Position numbers and translations under genes: made by a program. From Warburgia ugandensis (taxonomy: Eukaryota; Streptophyta; Magnoliopsida; Canellales; Canellaceae), in assembly GCA_035236585.1 (NCBI GenBank), contig CP141139.1, forward strand, positions 18,182,990 through 18,246,989: a stretch of DNA of 64,000 nt, in the 5' to 3' direction. Below are positions 53,101-64,000 of the stretch, piece after piece. A model generated the notes under the pieces. That model did not search any database. It saw only the letters and a program-made list of their open reading frames with translations, and was not told where the DNA came from. Position 1 is the first letter of the stretch. Every line of letters begins with the position of its first letter.

Positions 53101-55465
53101 ACAGGCTACATGATCCTGTTGCAAAGAAGCTGGTTAGAAGTCGTGATGTGGTCTTTATGGAAGACCAAACCATTGAACACATGGACAAAGCCAAAGTATC
53201 AGAAACTCAGAGTTCTGATACTCTGACATATTTAGATCCAGTTCCTGCTTCACATATGCCAAGTGTAGATGGCACCAATGACCATGGCGGTGCTCCAGTT
53301 GATGTTCAAGATAATCAGGCTGAGGGAGAACATGAAGCTGCTGAAGATATGGATGTTTCGTCAGAGGTTGATGATATTCAGCAAGAGGCTCCTACTGAGG
53401 AACCAGCTGTTTCATTAAGACGGAGTTTGAGAGATTGTCAACCCTCCACTCTATATTCATCAGATGAGTACATACTCCTCACTGACGGGGGAGAACCTGA
53501 GAGCTACACAGAGGCAGCTGAAAGTGAAGAGAATGCAGAGTGGATTGCAGCTATGAAGGATGAGATGAAATCCTTACAAGACAACCACACTTTTTAGTTG
53601 GTAAGATTACCTAAGGGCAGACAAGCTTTGCAGAATCGGTGGATATACAGGGTGAAGTACGAAGGTGACACTTCACGACCACGATACAACGCTAGACTTG
53701 TCGTGAAAGGCTTTGGTCAAAGAAAAGGTGTCGATTTCGAGGAGATATTTTCTCCTGTTGTTAAAATGTCTTCAATCCAAGATGTATTGAGTTTGGCCTC
53801 AAACCTTGATCTGGAGGTTGAGCAGATGAATGTGAAGACAGCGTTCCTCCACGGTGACTTAGAGGAGGAGATATATATGGAGCAGCCAGAAGGGTTTGTT
53901 GATAAAGGCAAAGAGAAGTATGCCTGCAAGATGAAGAAGAGTCTGTATGGCTTAAAGCAGGCTCCTAGATAGTGATACAGGAAATTTGAGTAGTTCATGA
54001 CCCAACAAGGTTATTGAAAGACTACTTCAGATCACTGTGTGTTTGTGCAAAGATTCTCAGAAGATGATTTCGTCATCTTGCTACTCTATGTCGACGATAT
54101 GCTTATTGTTGGAAGAAGCTCTTCAAGGATCAGTCAACTAAAGAAGGAGCTAAACAAAGTCTTTGCTATGAAAGACTTAGGACTCGCGAGACAGATTATC
54201 GGGATTTCTATCATTCGTGACAGGAGGAATAAGAGGTTATGGCTGTCTCAAGAGAAGTACATAGAAAAGATACTTCAACGATTTCACATGGATAAAGCTA
54301 AAGTGATTAGTACACCTTTTGCTACTCATTTTAAGCTTAGTAAGAATCAAGTACCAACAAGTGATGCTGAGAAGGAATACATGCAAGATGTTCATTATGC
54401 TTCAGCTGTTGGCAGTCTTATGTATGCCATGGTATGCACTAGACCAGACATTGCATATGCAGTTGGTACAGTGAGCCGTTTTCTATCAAATCCAGGAAAA
54501 GAACATTGGAATGCAGTGAAGTGGATATTGAGATATCTACGTGGTACTTCTAAGTTGTGTTTGGGATTTGGCACTGGCAAGCCCGTGCTTGAGGGCTACA
54601 CTGATTCAGATATGACTGGTGATATTGACACGAGGAAGTCTACTTCAGGCTACTTGATTACTTTTGCAGGGGGAGCTGTGTCATGACAATCAAAGTTACA
54701 GAAGTGTGTTGCCTTATCTACAACAGAGGCTGAGTTTATTGCTGTGACAGAAGCATGCAAAGAGTTATTATGGATGAAGAAGTTCGTAAACGAACTTGGC
54801 TTTATGCAGAAGAGGTATGCGTTATTTTGCGACAGTCAAAGTGCTATACACTTTAGCAAGAATTCTACTTTTCATGGAAGGTCAAAGCATATTGATGTTC
54901 GGTATCATTGGATACATGATATTTTGGACTAGAAGTCGTTAGAGTTTGAGAAGATTCATACTGACGATAATAGTTCGGATATAATGACAAAAGCATTACC
55001 TTTGAGCAAGTTCAAGATTTGCATAGAATTGGCCGGGATGGGCTTCTGCTAAAAGTCCACACGTGAAGAAACCTCCTTCAGTTAATGGGCCTGGAGGGGG
55101 AGATTTGTTGGTCCAGCCCCATTTTCAGGCGGCCACCGACCTCAACCATGGCGGCGCCATAGTCAGCTACCGCTGATTTCAACTGTGGCGGGCGCTGCCA
55201 TTGGCCACCGCCACCGACCACTGACTTGGTGTAAAATGTGTTGAAAAACATGCCCTAAAATTCCCTATAAATAGGGATACGAAGAGGGCAAGGAGAACAG
55301 ACCATTCCCCTGTAAATCCAGTGTCTTCTTCTCTGTAAATCCCTGCATTTTTATAGTGAAATCATTCCTCCTCCCGTGGACGTAGGCTTATTGGCCGAAC
55401 CACATTAAAATTGGTGTTTGTGTGTGTGTGATCTTAAGCGGGGACTGAAAATCCCCAACAAGGAG
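50148..55465 (+). mobile_element. Full-length Ty1/copia retrotransposon
   Basis: Left LTR 50153-50541 (389 bp), right LTR 55106-55460 (355 bp), both TGTTGGTCCAGCCCC to CCCCAACA; target duplication AGGAG on both sides. The primer-binding site TGGTATCAGAGC (50544) fits initiator tRNA-Met, and the polypurine tract GGAGGGGGAGAT precedes the right LTR. A TATA box CCTATAAATAGG is in each LTR (50345 in the left). By hand count the LTRs differ at about 14 aligned positions in 355 (about 4 percent) plus one missing 34-36 bp repeat unit in the right LTR. The polyprotein is described separately. The element is inserted in repeat I. Confidence 0.96.
51045..55052 (+). pseudogene. Copia gag-pol polyprotein, ten in-frame stops, no frameshift
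   Basis: One frame of 1,336 codons covers the whole polyprotein. Order: gag (1-242) with knuckle C231-x2-C234-x4-H239-x4-C244; protease (D297-S-S-A in WVVDSSASFH); integrase with an H/C zinc region (HRRLSHM, KCAHCLAGK) and the core FIDDYSRK, RTDNGGEY, GLAERMNRT; reverse transcriptase (LEVEQMNVKTAFLHGDLEEE, SLYGLKQAPR, Y1015-V-D-D); RNase H (TDSDMTGD, LFCDSQSAIH, KHIDVRYHWI). Motifs place it near the Tork/Tnt1-like copia elements. Stops are at 51771, 51783, 52956, 53595, 53970, 53973, 53991, 54015, 54684 and 54930; at least those at 52956, 53973 and 54684 stand where the family has Trp. The copy cannot make its enzymes. Confidence 0.93.
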
Positions 55466-55626
55466 TTGGGTTGATGGGAAAACAATGAGGGAGACAAAGG
55501 AGGGCAGTCTGGCTGTGACAAACAGAGGTGATGGGCCGATGGAAGAAGTAACCCGAGAGAGAGAGGGGTGATTCGAATGAGTGCTGGGTGATGGTGCTGG
55601 GCAGTGAGGGATGAGGACAGGGTTTT

Positions 55627-55674
<48 letters not shown>

Positions 55675-56465
55675 CCAGCCAAGAGGTGAAGGAGAGATGG
55701 GGGAGAAGGGATAGAGAAGAAGAAGGGAGGAGAAGGGTGATGGGTTTGCTTTCCTATCTAGCCAAAAGGAGAGATGGAGAAGAGGAGAGAAAAAGTGGTG
55801 AGAGAGAGGTATGAAGAGGAAAGAGGGGTGGTTACTAGTTTTCTCCTGGTATACAGCTCAAGAGAGAAGGTTTTATGGGTTTCCTCCTAAATGTCCTGCT
55901 AAAATAGGAGTGTAAGAGCCCTGGGAAAGTAGGGCAGCCATAGCCCTATCTCTTTCTAAATTTGGTTTCTCCCCCTTTACCTTGGAAACTTCTCCACAAG
56001 TGCATGTTTCCATTTCACTTCCTTAATTAATTGCTCATGTGCCTTTTGTTCATTGATAATGATCTAGTCCATTGATTTGATCTAAGCCATTCAATGGTCA
56101 ATTTAGTTGATCTGCACCATACAAAATGCAATTAGATTCATCTCGATCATACTTTAATCCACAGATTAGCTCTTAATGATCATTTGATAGTTAATTTTGA
56201 CAATTTAATGATTTGATGATTAATTAGAGCTAAATTCAAAATTAAGCTAAAAATTACAAATTTGATCGGTTAAATGATCTAATTGAATGCAAAATTAAGG
56301 ATATTTGAACTAAAATTGAACAGTTAACACTAGCTATCAAGAAAGATCGTATATGCTAAGTTTGATCACAATTCACAGCAATAACAAATCAGAAACCATA
56401 GATCACAAAGTTAAGAATATCATTTTGCAAGTAGAGTCAGACAGTAAAAACCTGGAGCACTAACA
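55466..56465 (-). mobile_element. Large LTR-like repeat I, part 2
   Basis: Continuation of 48464-50147 after the copia element. The 56040-56310 part matches, in inverse orientation, the region 61080-61320 (landmarks TTAATTTTGACAAT, GAGCTAAAT). The purine- and GA-rich stretch at 55,550-55,820 makes low-complexity frames only. Confidence 0.55.
55629..55671. repeat. (GA)n microsatellite
   Basis: About 21 uninterrupted GA units. The Leu-Ser-rich minus-strand frame here is produced by this repeat. Confidence 0.95.
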
Positions 56466-58149
56466 TTAGTGTAAGGTGCAGAGACTCTTTTGAAGTAGTG
56501 GTTTGAAGTAGTGGAGTGCATAGGCAGGGATCAGTCCCAAACTCTCTGTAAGACAAATGATTACTTCTTTAGTTTGAAGATAATAAAGCAATTAGGACTT
56601 GGTGCCATGACTCACTATCCAAATAATTACAAGAAAAAGAGAGTTCTATTTTTAATACTTTATGAGTTAAAAGTTCATGAAATACTTGGAGTCATGTAAG
56701 GAACTGTAGAAACTTAGACAATAAGATCCTTGTATCCCCAATGTAAATATTAAGTCCTGAAACTACACTATAGATTTCCCCACAAGGCTAAATTTTGGAA
56801 ATCACATGCCATTAAAAAATGCATGAAGGAGAGACCTAATAATGATCATTACACACAGCCTTTATGATTGTACCCATTCAATCATGAGAAGTAGAGTTGC
56901 TTGTTCAAGCATCTCAATATATGGAGTTGCACTAAATGGATGACTTGTAACCTCATCTTAATTCAGTCACAACAATTTGTTACCATCTGTGTAAAATGAA
57001 ACAAGTTCCCATGAGTTCTTTCCTCTATACAAGAAGCTAGAATTTATAACCTCCTCAATCATGGACTTCCACTGGGCAATAACTTGTGCTAGATATTAGT
57101 TTATTAATCCTCAGACAATGGATACCCTGTTCTTAGGAAAAATGTAGATCCTTCAAACTCCAACAGCGATAACATGGTTCTTACTTCATTTGTTGCTAGA
57201 ACCTTGTTAGACCATGCCCCAGATTTTTATTTGTCAGATTTCTTCCTAACTCTTGAAGTGGTTCAATTTTATTATCACTGACCCACATTCATTAGTTACT
57301 ATGAACTAAAAGAGAAAAGTGGAAAACATAAACACCATAGACCTGTGAATACGAAATCAAAAGGTAGAAGATCATGAGGGCAAACTCTTGGCACATCGTT
57401 GAGAACTAGATCTCAAAGAGAGAACAAAATTTTAACTAAATGCACCAAGAAGATTACAGAAACAAAAAAACACAAAATATATTAGTGTATTCCTAAAGGA
57501 TTAAAAAATTGCAGAAATAGAAATCACATACATCCTTAGACAGGACTTATAGCATATAATATCAAATGGAATTTCAAAATCCTAGTAAACAGTGACTTGA
57601 AATAATCCTCAAAAATATACTTCAGCAAGAAGCAATAGAAGCTTTGAAGGAAACATCTGAAATTTGAAGAACCAGCTTCTAGACCACTTGATAATGCAAA
57701 TTTTAGCAATTGTGCATAACAATATCTTGTCTAACTCCCAAATGGAAAGCATTAAGCAGAAAGAGTTTCTGGACGTTGAAACTAAATGTGATTTAGGACA
57801 ATTCCAGTAATAGTATACTACATAATCTTACAGCTGTAAAAGAACAGTCCTGGAAACTACAATCACAGAATAAAAGTTACCCACTATGTTTGTGATCCAA
57901 ATATCTAGCAATTGATTCCAGAATTGATGGTCATAATAATAAGTTCTGTTGGAAATTACCGACTTTTTCCATGTTAATTAGAAAGGCAAATCTTCATTCA
58001 ACAATTCAATTGCCATATAAATAAAATATCGAATGGTAAGACATGAAACTCTAGCATTGGAGGTCATGGTGGCATTGGGGTTTCAAGGGAAATATCCCAC
58101 ACCAATTCTTCAGCAATATAACCAATAATAAAATAAGTAGATCAGGTAA
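56466..58149. other. Spacer
   Basis: No gene recognised. It lies downstream (minus-strand sense) of the kinase relic; I searched for the following kinase exons (the DFG region) and did not find them. Confidence 0.45.
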
Positions 58150-58469
58150 CTAGACCTTGATGAGGCCATCTTGTGCTACCAATACTTTGTCTGGCTTCAA
58201 ATCCCGACTCATGGTTCCCAGTGGGGGGTAGATACTCCGAAGCAAGAACCTAAATATGATGCAACTTCCATGAGGTAGGCCAGACAAGAATAAAACAAAT
58301 ATTTGCATCCAGGACTCTGAACAAACCAGTTCAACAATATAGATACAAGCAACATCCTCCTCCAAGCAACAAACTTTCCTAAACGAGGAATATAGGTCAC
58401 CTCCATTCAGATATTCCACAAGCAGATAAAGGTGATCTCTGGATATGAATGAATAAAAGAACCTCACCT
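58150..58469 (-). pseudogene. AGC protein kinase exon relic (IRE-like)
   Basis: The minus strand begins after a splice-acceptor-like TTTTTTAGCAG and reads VRFFYSFISRDHLYLLVEYL, NGGDLYSSFRK, then SRDLKPDKVLVAQDGLIKV, ending at a possible GT donor (GTCTAG). In AGC kinases of the plant IRE group the equivalent is LYLVMEYLNGGDLYS followed closely by HRDLKPDNLLI. Here the catalytic-loop His is Ser and Asn is Lys, and about 23 extra residues separate the two blocks, either decayed sequence or a small intron. The DFG region and the N-lobe Lys region are absent. It is a pseudogene fragment. Confidence 0.7.
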
Positions 58470-58744
58470 GCTAAAAAATGAGAACTATATCAACATTGGA
58501 AGGCTTGGGGAATTCAGAAAAAGAAATAACAGTTCTACATAAAGAATGAGGCAAATTGCGCTGTCCTATCCATGAACTTTTGTTCACACATGATTATTCA
58601 CGGATCTTGTAGGGACTCACTAATGACTTGTGTAGAATAGAAGCGCTTTATGCAGCAAAAAGGTAAGAAACAAAAGTAACTACCCTTCTTTCAGCAACTA
58701 TGGGAGTAAATAAATCACATAATGTAGGCCCACATATTTATGAC
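58470..58744. other. Spacer upstream of the kinase relic
   Basis: No other kinase exon is readable. Confidence 0.4.
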
Positions 58745-58917
58745 TTTCAAGGTGCAACAGTAGAGTTAACATCATGTGACCTTGAGGTGAGTGGTTCAAG
58801 ACATGAAAACAGTCTCTTGCAAAATGCAAGGTGAGGCTGCATATTATTGACCCTTGTGGTTTGCCCCTTCCTTGGACCCTGCATATGCCGGAGCTTCGTG
58901 CACTGGGGCTGCCTTTT
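58745..58917 (-). mobile_element. Full-length Au-type SINE
   Basis: In reverse: the 5' end GGCAGCCCCAGTGCACGAAG is at the high-coordinate side, and the GCGCCAAGG-like 3' end is near 58749. TTTATGACTTT and TTTATCATTT nearby may be the worn target duplication. Confidence 0.85.
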
Positions 58918-61079
58918 TTATCATTTGGTCTTCCGAGAGACAATTTGCTAACAAAATTATCCTGCCAACAAAATGCATAGCTGCAATTCGGTGTGCGCTT
59001 GGATGAGCTAGATCCACGAAGTAGCTTTCTTGACATCAATTTGACGATTGCTTTTTCAAACTGATCATGTAGCCTTGTAGAGTACATTTACCATGTTGGC
59101 CTGAATGATATCGCTACTCACTTTTATTCGAAACATGAACAGCTGTTGACTAGAAAGGAAATACAAAGATGTGGTCCTGGCTTCTCTAGTCAATGCTGAA
59201 TGTCCTATGGCATGATTAATTATCCTTGCAGTATACGCGGCCGAGATTAGAACTAAACTTGTCTTAGTGAGATTAGTGAGAGTCTGATTAGTTTAGCAGA
59301 ACCACTATTCGTGAAACTTCAGCATGTCCTTGCAATCACCCATTCTAGAATCTAAAACATAAATGCACATGCTCATTGAGGTATTCTTATTCTTCTTTTT
59401 TGCTTTTGGTTGGAGAGTTGGGAGGGAGCGAACTTGAACCTACAAAATGTGGTTAGGGAATGACATACCTTGTCAACTAGGAAAGTTCTCTATTTCAGAT
59501 CTTTTCAGAGTTGGGATTTCTACTTCACCTTACTACAAAGACATAGTTGAACCGATATTTTCTGTTAGGATGAGCATTTCATCATGCCAAGCTTCCATGG
59601 TGTGCATTCCCTTTGACTAAACTAGCCTTCAATTATTTACAGTCAAAATGCTTCTGTTTTGGTTTTATGTCAGAGTTTCTTTATAATAGGAATGCATGTA
59701 TTCTTGGGCTAGAACAAGAAGGTTGGTGCAGGTACAATTCAATGCAGTTACTAAATGAATGATGAATGATAAGTTTGGTACATTTTCTGGTTTAGATGGA
59801 ACTCTCGATTGGTTGTATCAAATTCTGTTTTCATTTACTTATTTTAGCTTAGGGTGCTAATTGAACGGCTAGCGTATAACTCTGTTTGACAGAGTTGGTA
59901 TAAGAATTGTGATCTAAACCCAAAGTAGCTGAGGAAGAAGCTTTCAACAATGAACAACTTGGCAATCAATAGCAGCTTAGTTCAGGTCTCCTTAAGATTG
60001 AAGGATCTCTAGGGATTTACTTTATATGAGATTGCTTTTCAAATATGGCTCCAAATCATAGAGCTGCACGAATGGAAGTGGACTTTCTGTTGGAAATACA
60101 AAAGCAATATCTGCAACCCTTCTTAGACTTGATATCCTGTTTTCCTGATGTAAAGGAAGTTTGTCTTTCCTTTTAGCTTATGTTGTGTTCTGCAAAAGGT
60201 AGCAGGTGAAGTGGTAGCAGCAGAGGGAGCAAAAATGCTGAAGATTAACAGGGAGAGAGAAGAAGAAACAGTACTATACCTATCCTTCTTTTCAGAATTT
60301 AATCGACAAATATGTTTAGTACACTAATTAGGAGAATTGATAGGAACGCCCCTCTCAATCAGCATAAAGACCCATTTCACGCTTTTATGACACTTTAAAA
60401 GCATCAAATTACGCTTATATAGGTGAGCGTGCCACTAATTATGAATTAAGTGAGGGCATTGATTCTTTTACAAAAAATTAGAAACCATGCCTTGAGAAAG
60501 CAAGTGGGTTCTAGAAAGAAACGAAAAAGAGAAGTGGTTATCAGAAATGTTAAAGAAGATAGGTGGTTCTTTGATATTAATTAAAAAACTTAGGTAGATA
60601 TTTAAAAATTTCCCTAATAATTATTCTATTAACAATTGCATTTGTTAAAAGGAAAATGAAAAAACTACAATGATTTATTTATATTTTCATATCTTGTTAT
60701 TAGAGTTAGGGTCTAGAGTATCTAATACTTGATATCAGGGTCAAAAAATGCAATAGGTATGTTTTAACTATGACCTATGTCCTATCAAAATGAGCTACAT
60801 AATTTCATTTGGAGTCTAATTAATATTTTTCTCAAAAAAAAAAAAACCTTAATAATCTAGTAAAACCTTTTTACTATTGGTTGATGAAAGCTCAATTAAT
60901 TATTTCTGCTTCTTTATCTCTCTACTATAAGATATTATTTATTAGTAGATATATATGCAAAAGATAATTGAAAGTAAGTACCCAAAATACAAATGAAAAT
61001 CTATTTCATATTCTTGCCTTGCTCACCATAAGGCATGTCAAAGACCAACTTTTGGGTTACTGCCAAAAGACCCCTAGTT
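58918..61079. other. Spacer
   Basis: No gene or named element is supportable. The region 60,300-61,000 is AT-rich. Confidence 0.45.
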
Positions 61080-62466
61080 TTGCATTTAATTAGATCATCT
61101 AACTCATTAATTTGATGATTTTTAGATAAAATATGAAATTTAGCTCAAACTGACCATCCAAGATAATTGTCAAAATTAATGGTCAAATGATCATCCGAGC
61201 TAATCAAATGCTTAATGCATGTTTAGATGACTCCAATTTAGTCTTATATTTTGCAGATCAAACATATCGTAGTTTGGATGGCTAATCAACGATGCAGATT
61301 ATCCAATGGGACATTGAACGAACCAGATCACTCACAAAGCAAGATTGCATAGTTTTCTGAAAGAAAAAGATTTCTAATAAGGAGAGGAGATCATAGATAA
61401 GATTTGGAAGGAAGAGAAAGTTTTCTAATAGAAAACTAACTCCCAAGGGATAAGGAAAGAGGGGGAGAAGAGAATTAGAAGGAAAAAGTTTTATAAGAGG
61501 GAACCATGGTAGCCTAAAAGGAGAAGTCTGGTTATTTTTCGTTGTGTTTTTTTCTTAGCTTCCATCGTTTTTTTTATCGGTTTCCTGCACAATCCTTCTA
61601 TCGTTCAAACTTCTATTCATCGTCGTTTTTCCATCTACTTTACTGCACCTACCTCTCTACACTCTCACCCATAACAATTCTCTATCTCTCTCTTGCAATC
61701 TTGTGATCTCACCCTCGCTCAATCTCCTTTTCACTTTCCCAGTGCTTCTATCTCTACCACACTGTCCCCATCACAGACCCCCCTTCTTCCACATTTTTCT
61801 CCCTCTCTCACCTGGCTCCCTACCCTCATTCTCCACTCCGATTTCACACAGCCCAGGTTATTATCTTCTCCTCTATCACACAGACCAAGGCACGAACTCC
61901 CCACTCCAACTTTCGGCATTGGTCTTTGCTCAACTCCAACCGACAAGCCTCGCACCAAATCTTCTTCTTCCCCACTCGTTTATCTCTCTCGAATATCTCC
62001 CCTCTCTGTCCAAGCTAGAACCGCACAGCCCGGCACCAACTCCTTACCTAGCTCTTCACAGCACCAGTTCCTCACTCCACCCGACCACCACCCAGCCATC
62101 TCTAGCACATCGTCTACTCTGTTCTATTTTAGCACCGCGCTAGACGATGCTTCTGCTTGAAGAATGTCGATTTTCGCTAATCAATCAATGCATTATCTAG
62201 CTCAGGCAATCCCAACCAAACCAAAGCAAGCGTCATATTCATCATTGCCCGAAGAAGACGGGCTGGCCTGACACACACCTACGTTGGCTTCCTCCATTTG
62301 ATTCATCGGCTTCATCGTCGTTCCACCTTCTCCTGGCTCCATCACTTCACAGCACTGGCTAGTGTCATCTCTTTTGTTTCGGTCAAGATTTTCTAGAAAA
62401 AGAGGGAACTTTCAGGAAAAATTCTATTTTTGCCCTTAGTATAATATTTTAATTGCGTTTTAATCA
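61080..62466 (+). mobile_element. Partial inverse copy of repeat I
   Basis: Bases 61080-61320 match 56040-56310 in inverse orientation. Further on there is a pyrimidine-rich leader-like stretch in which two overlapping frames (61693-62160 and 61703-62143) are Ser/Pro/Leu-rich. They correspond in position and composition to low-complexity frames in repeat I and are not taken as genes. Confidence 0.45.
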
Positions 62467-62471
62467 TGTTA

Positions 62472-64000
62472 TGTAACACCCCAAATTTTTATAACATTCT
62501 TTTTATAATAATAATAATAGTTGTAGTAGAGATCCCAAAATTAAAAGATTTCATTAATTATTTTATTAGAATGTTTTCTGAAAACCTCAGGGTGTATTTT
62601 CTTTTTCCCAAAACCTTACGATTATAATTTAAAACATAATTATAATTTCGCAGTAATACAGTTTAAACAATACACATGGTCAAACCAACGTCAAAATCAT
62701 CGGCGCCTTTATTTTCAAAACAATAAATATCCAAACCATAATAACAATGTGGCCCAAGGTCTATCCATCATAACATCCCACCTCAATGTCCATCATATGT
62801 ATAACTATCATAATCAATTCCATAAAATAAAAGTATACAGTCCATAAAGAAAGTCAAATGATAGTTCATTTATTAACTCACGTCACTGTCTATCAGTTTA
62901 AGTAAAGAAATCTCTCACTGCTATCATGGTCTCTCAACGGTCTTGCCCTTCTTGCTGTCACGATCGAGATCTAAGGCATTACAAAACAAAGTAATACCTC
63001 AGCAAGCTATTGCTTGTGTAGGTACATAGACATTTAATATAATAATGATGGAATAATCGAATAACAGTGCTGATATAATGAGTAGATCTATCATCTATGA
63101 AAATATAATTATTATAAGCAATGCAAACAAAATCTCAAAACATCATGTACGATAAAACATGCATCTTATGGGTTTAAAACATGATATGAGTTAATGTAAA
63201 TGAGCATACAATAATAATAAGGCACTCTAAGGTACGTCGGTCTCATGCACTTGTATAACAGATCATGAGTACTCATATCACTCATCTGAGTGTCATTATA
63301 CCCAGGTATACAACAATATCTCCATGCAAGCATACAGAACAAGAGTATGGATCGTTATACCGCAGTAGCAACACTCCAGGGTCTCAACCACCGTTGCTCC
63401 CTGTTGACACCATACAGGAGACTTAACGTCCATTCCCATGGAAAGGCCCTGACTGGTAGTGTGGACTATTCATGTTACCAAACCCCTACCGAAAGCCATC
63501 TGTGGACAGGTGTCTATCATATTGCAATCACATCACAAATCTCGGAGGGTAGATGGCCGACCCTACTCCCTCCTAGCATGACATCCACCAAGTGAAAGCA
63601 CGTATCATAAAACCCAAAATACGAAAATCATGTATCTAAAAAACTAGGAGCACTCGTGGCTCGCAATCCCCAAGGCACGCTCCTCATCCTGGGGTTAGCC
63701 TCTCAAAGGACCAGCCACCAAGCCTCTGATATCCTTTCTCATGAAAACTCATCAGTTTTAGTGATGTAGTAAAGAAAGAAAATTTCTAATTATGCATAAA
63801 TGTGGAGTATTCATCTCATGAAATCATTGATCATCAATCCATTCAATATATTATCGAATTCTAGTATTTATCATAGCATAAAATGTGGAGTCTTATAAAA
63901 TCGTAGACTAAATAAGCAATTTAAATTTACTTACAATCAATCATACTGCTATGATAATGCAAGGTTTTTAAAATCAAAACATCACATTAAATGTCATCAC
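62472..64000 (-). mobile_element. Giant gypsy-like LTR H, cut by the window edge
   Basis: The terminus at 62472 reads TGTAACACCCCAAATTTTT on the plus strand. Minus-strand landmarks CCTCAGCAAGCTATTGCTTG (at 62998) and ACAAGAGTATGG-x-C through the CTCC(C/-)TCCTAGCAT block (63,340-63,580) match LTR E at 7108 and 7746-7985. The frame at 63290-63595 is in this LTR and shows no protein homology. Confidence 0.6.

Noticed and set aside
61693-62160. 155-codon Ser/Pro-rich frame
   Set aside because: A second frame of similar composition overlaps it, and the region is the inverse copy of repeat I; looks like pyrimidine-rich LTR leader.
63290-63595. 101-codon frame near the right edge
   Set aside because: It lies in LTR H and its DNA matches LTR E at 7736-8000, where the frame is not kept.

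Overview
This is nuclear DNA of a flowering plant. The evidence is a ten-exon plant subtilase with canonical GT-AG introns, an intronless PPR gene, many Au-type plant SINEs, a TRIM element, Ty1/copia and Ty3/gypsy remains, a plant-type LINE and AT-rich spacer. I cannot name the species. There are no operons, phage, CRISPR arrays or bacterial genes. Most of the window (roughly 85 percent) is transposon-derived or anonymous spacer.

Layout. 1-12.3 kb is nested retroelement DNA: a decayed copia pol/gag on the minus strand, then very large LTRs of one gypsy-like superfamily. One of these is a solo LTR (3790-6557) with a perfect 5-bp target duplication inside another LTR; a short relative (11774-12262) sits in a CT microsatellite. 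12.3-13.9 kb resembles the 5' flank of the subtilase gene. 14.2-17.4 kb is a LINE split by a gypsy/TRIM chimera. 18.5-22.9 kb is another giant LTR. 22.9-24 kb resembles the 3' flank of the subtilase gene. The intact subtilase lies at 27,555-31,164 and its own 3' flank runs to 32.7 kb. The two relic flanks therefore look like the remains of a head-to-tail duplicate whose coding part is gone.

33-38.4 kb holds SINEs, a copia RT relic and a complete 598-bp TRIM with identical LTRs. The PPR gene (minus strand) is at 38,372-39,757. A small candidate gene for an uncharacterised, possibly plastid protein (minus strand) is at 44,939-45,334, with a telo-box upstream. 48.5-56.5 kb is a large repeat split by a full-length copia element (50,153-55,460, TSD AGGAG) whose single reading frame carries ten stops but no frameshift. 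58.2 kb has a relic exon of an AGC (IRE-like) kinase. 61-64 kb is again LTR-derived.

Three genes look functional: a secreted subtilase, a mitochondrial or plastid PPR RNA-binding protein and the small unknown protein. They are independent, each with its own promoter-like sequence. The most unusual signals are covarying hairpins in the giant LTRs, a junction exactly at a primer-binding site between a gypsy LTR and a TRIM, a 59-bp perfect inverted repeat, and the subtilase ghost duplicate with SINE empty/filled sites. All family assignments come from reading translated motifs by eye; no database search was run.
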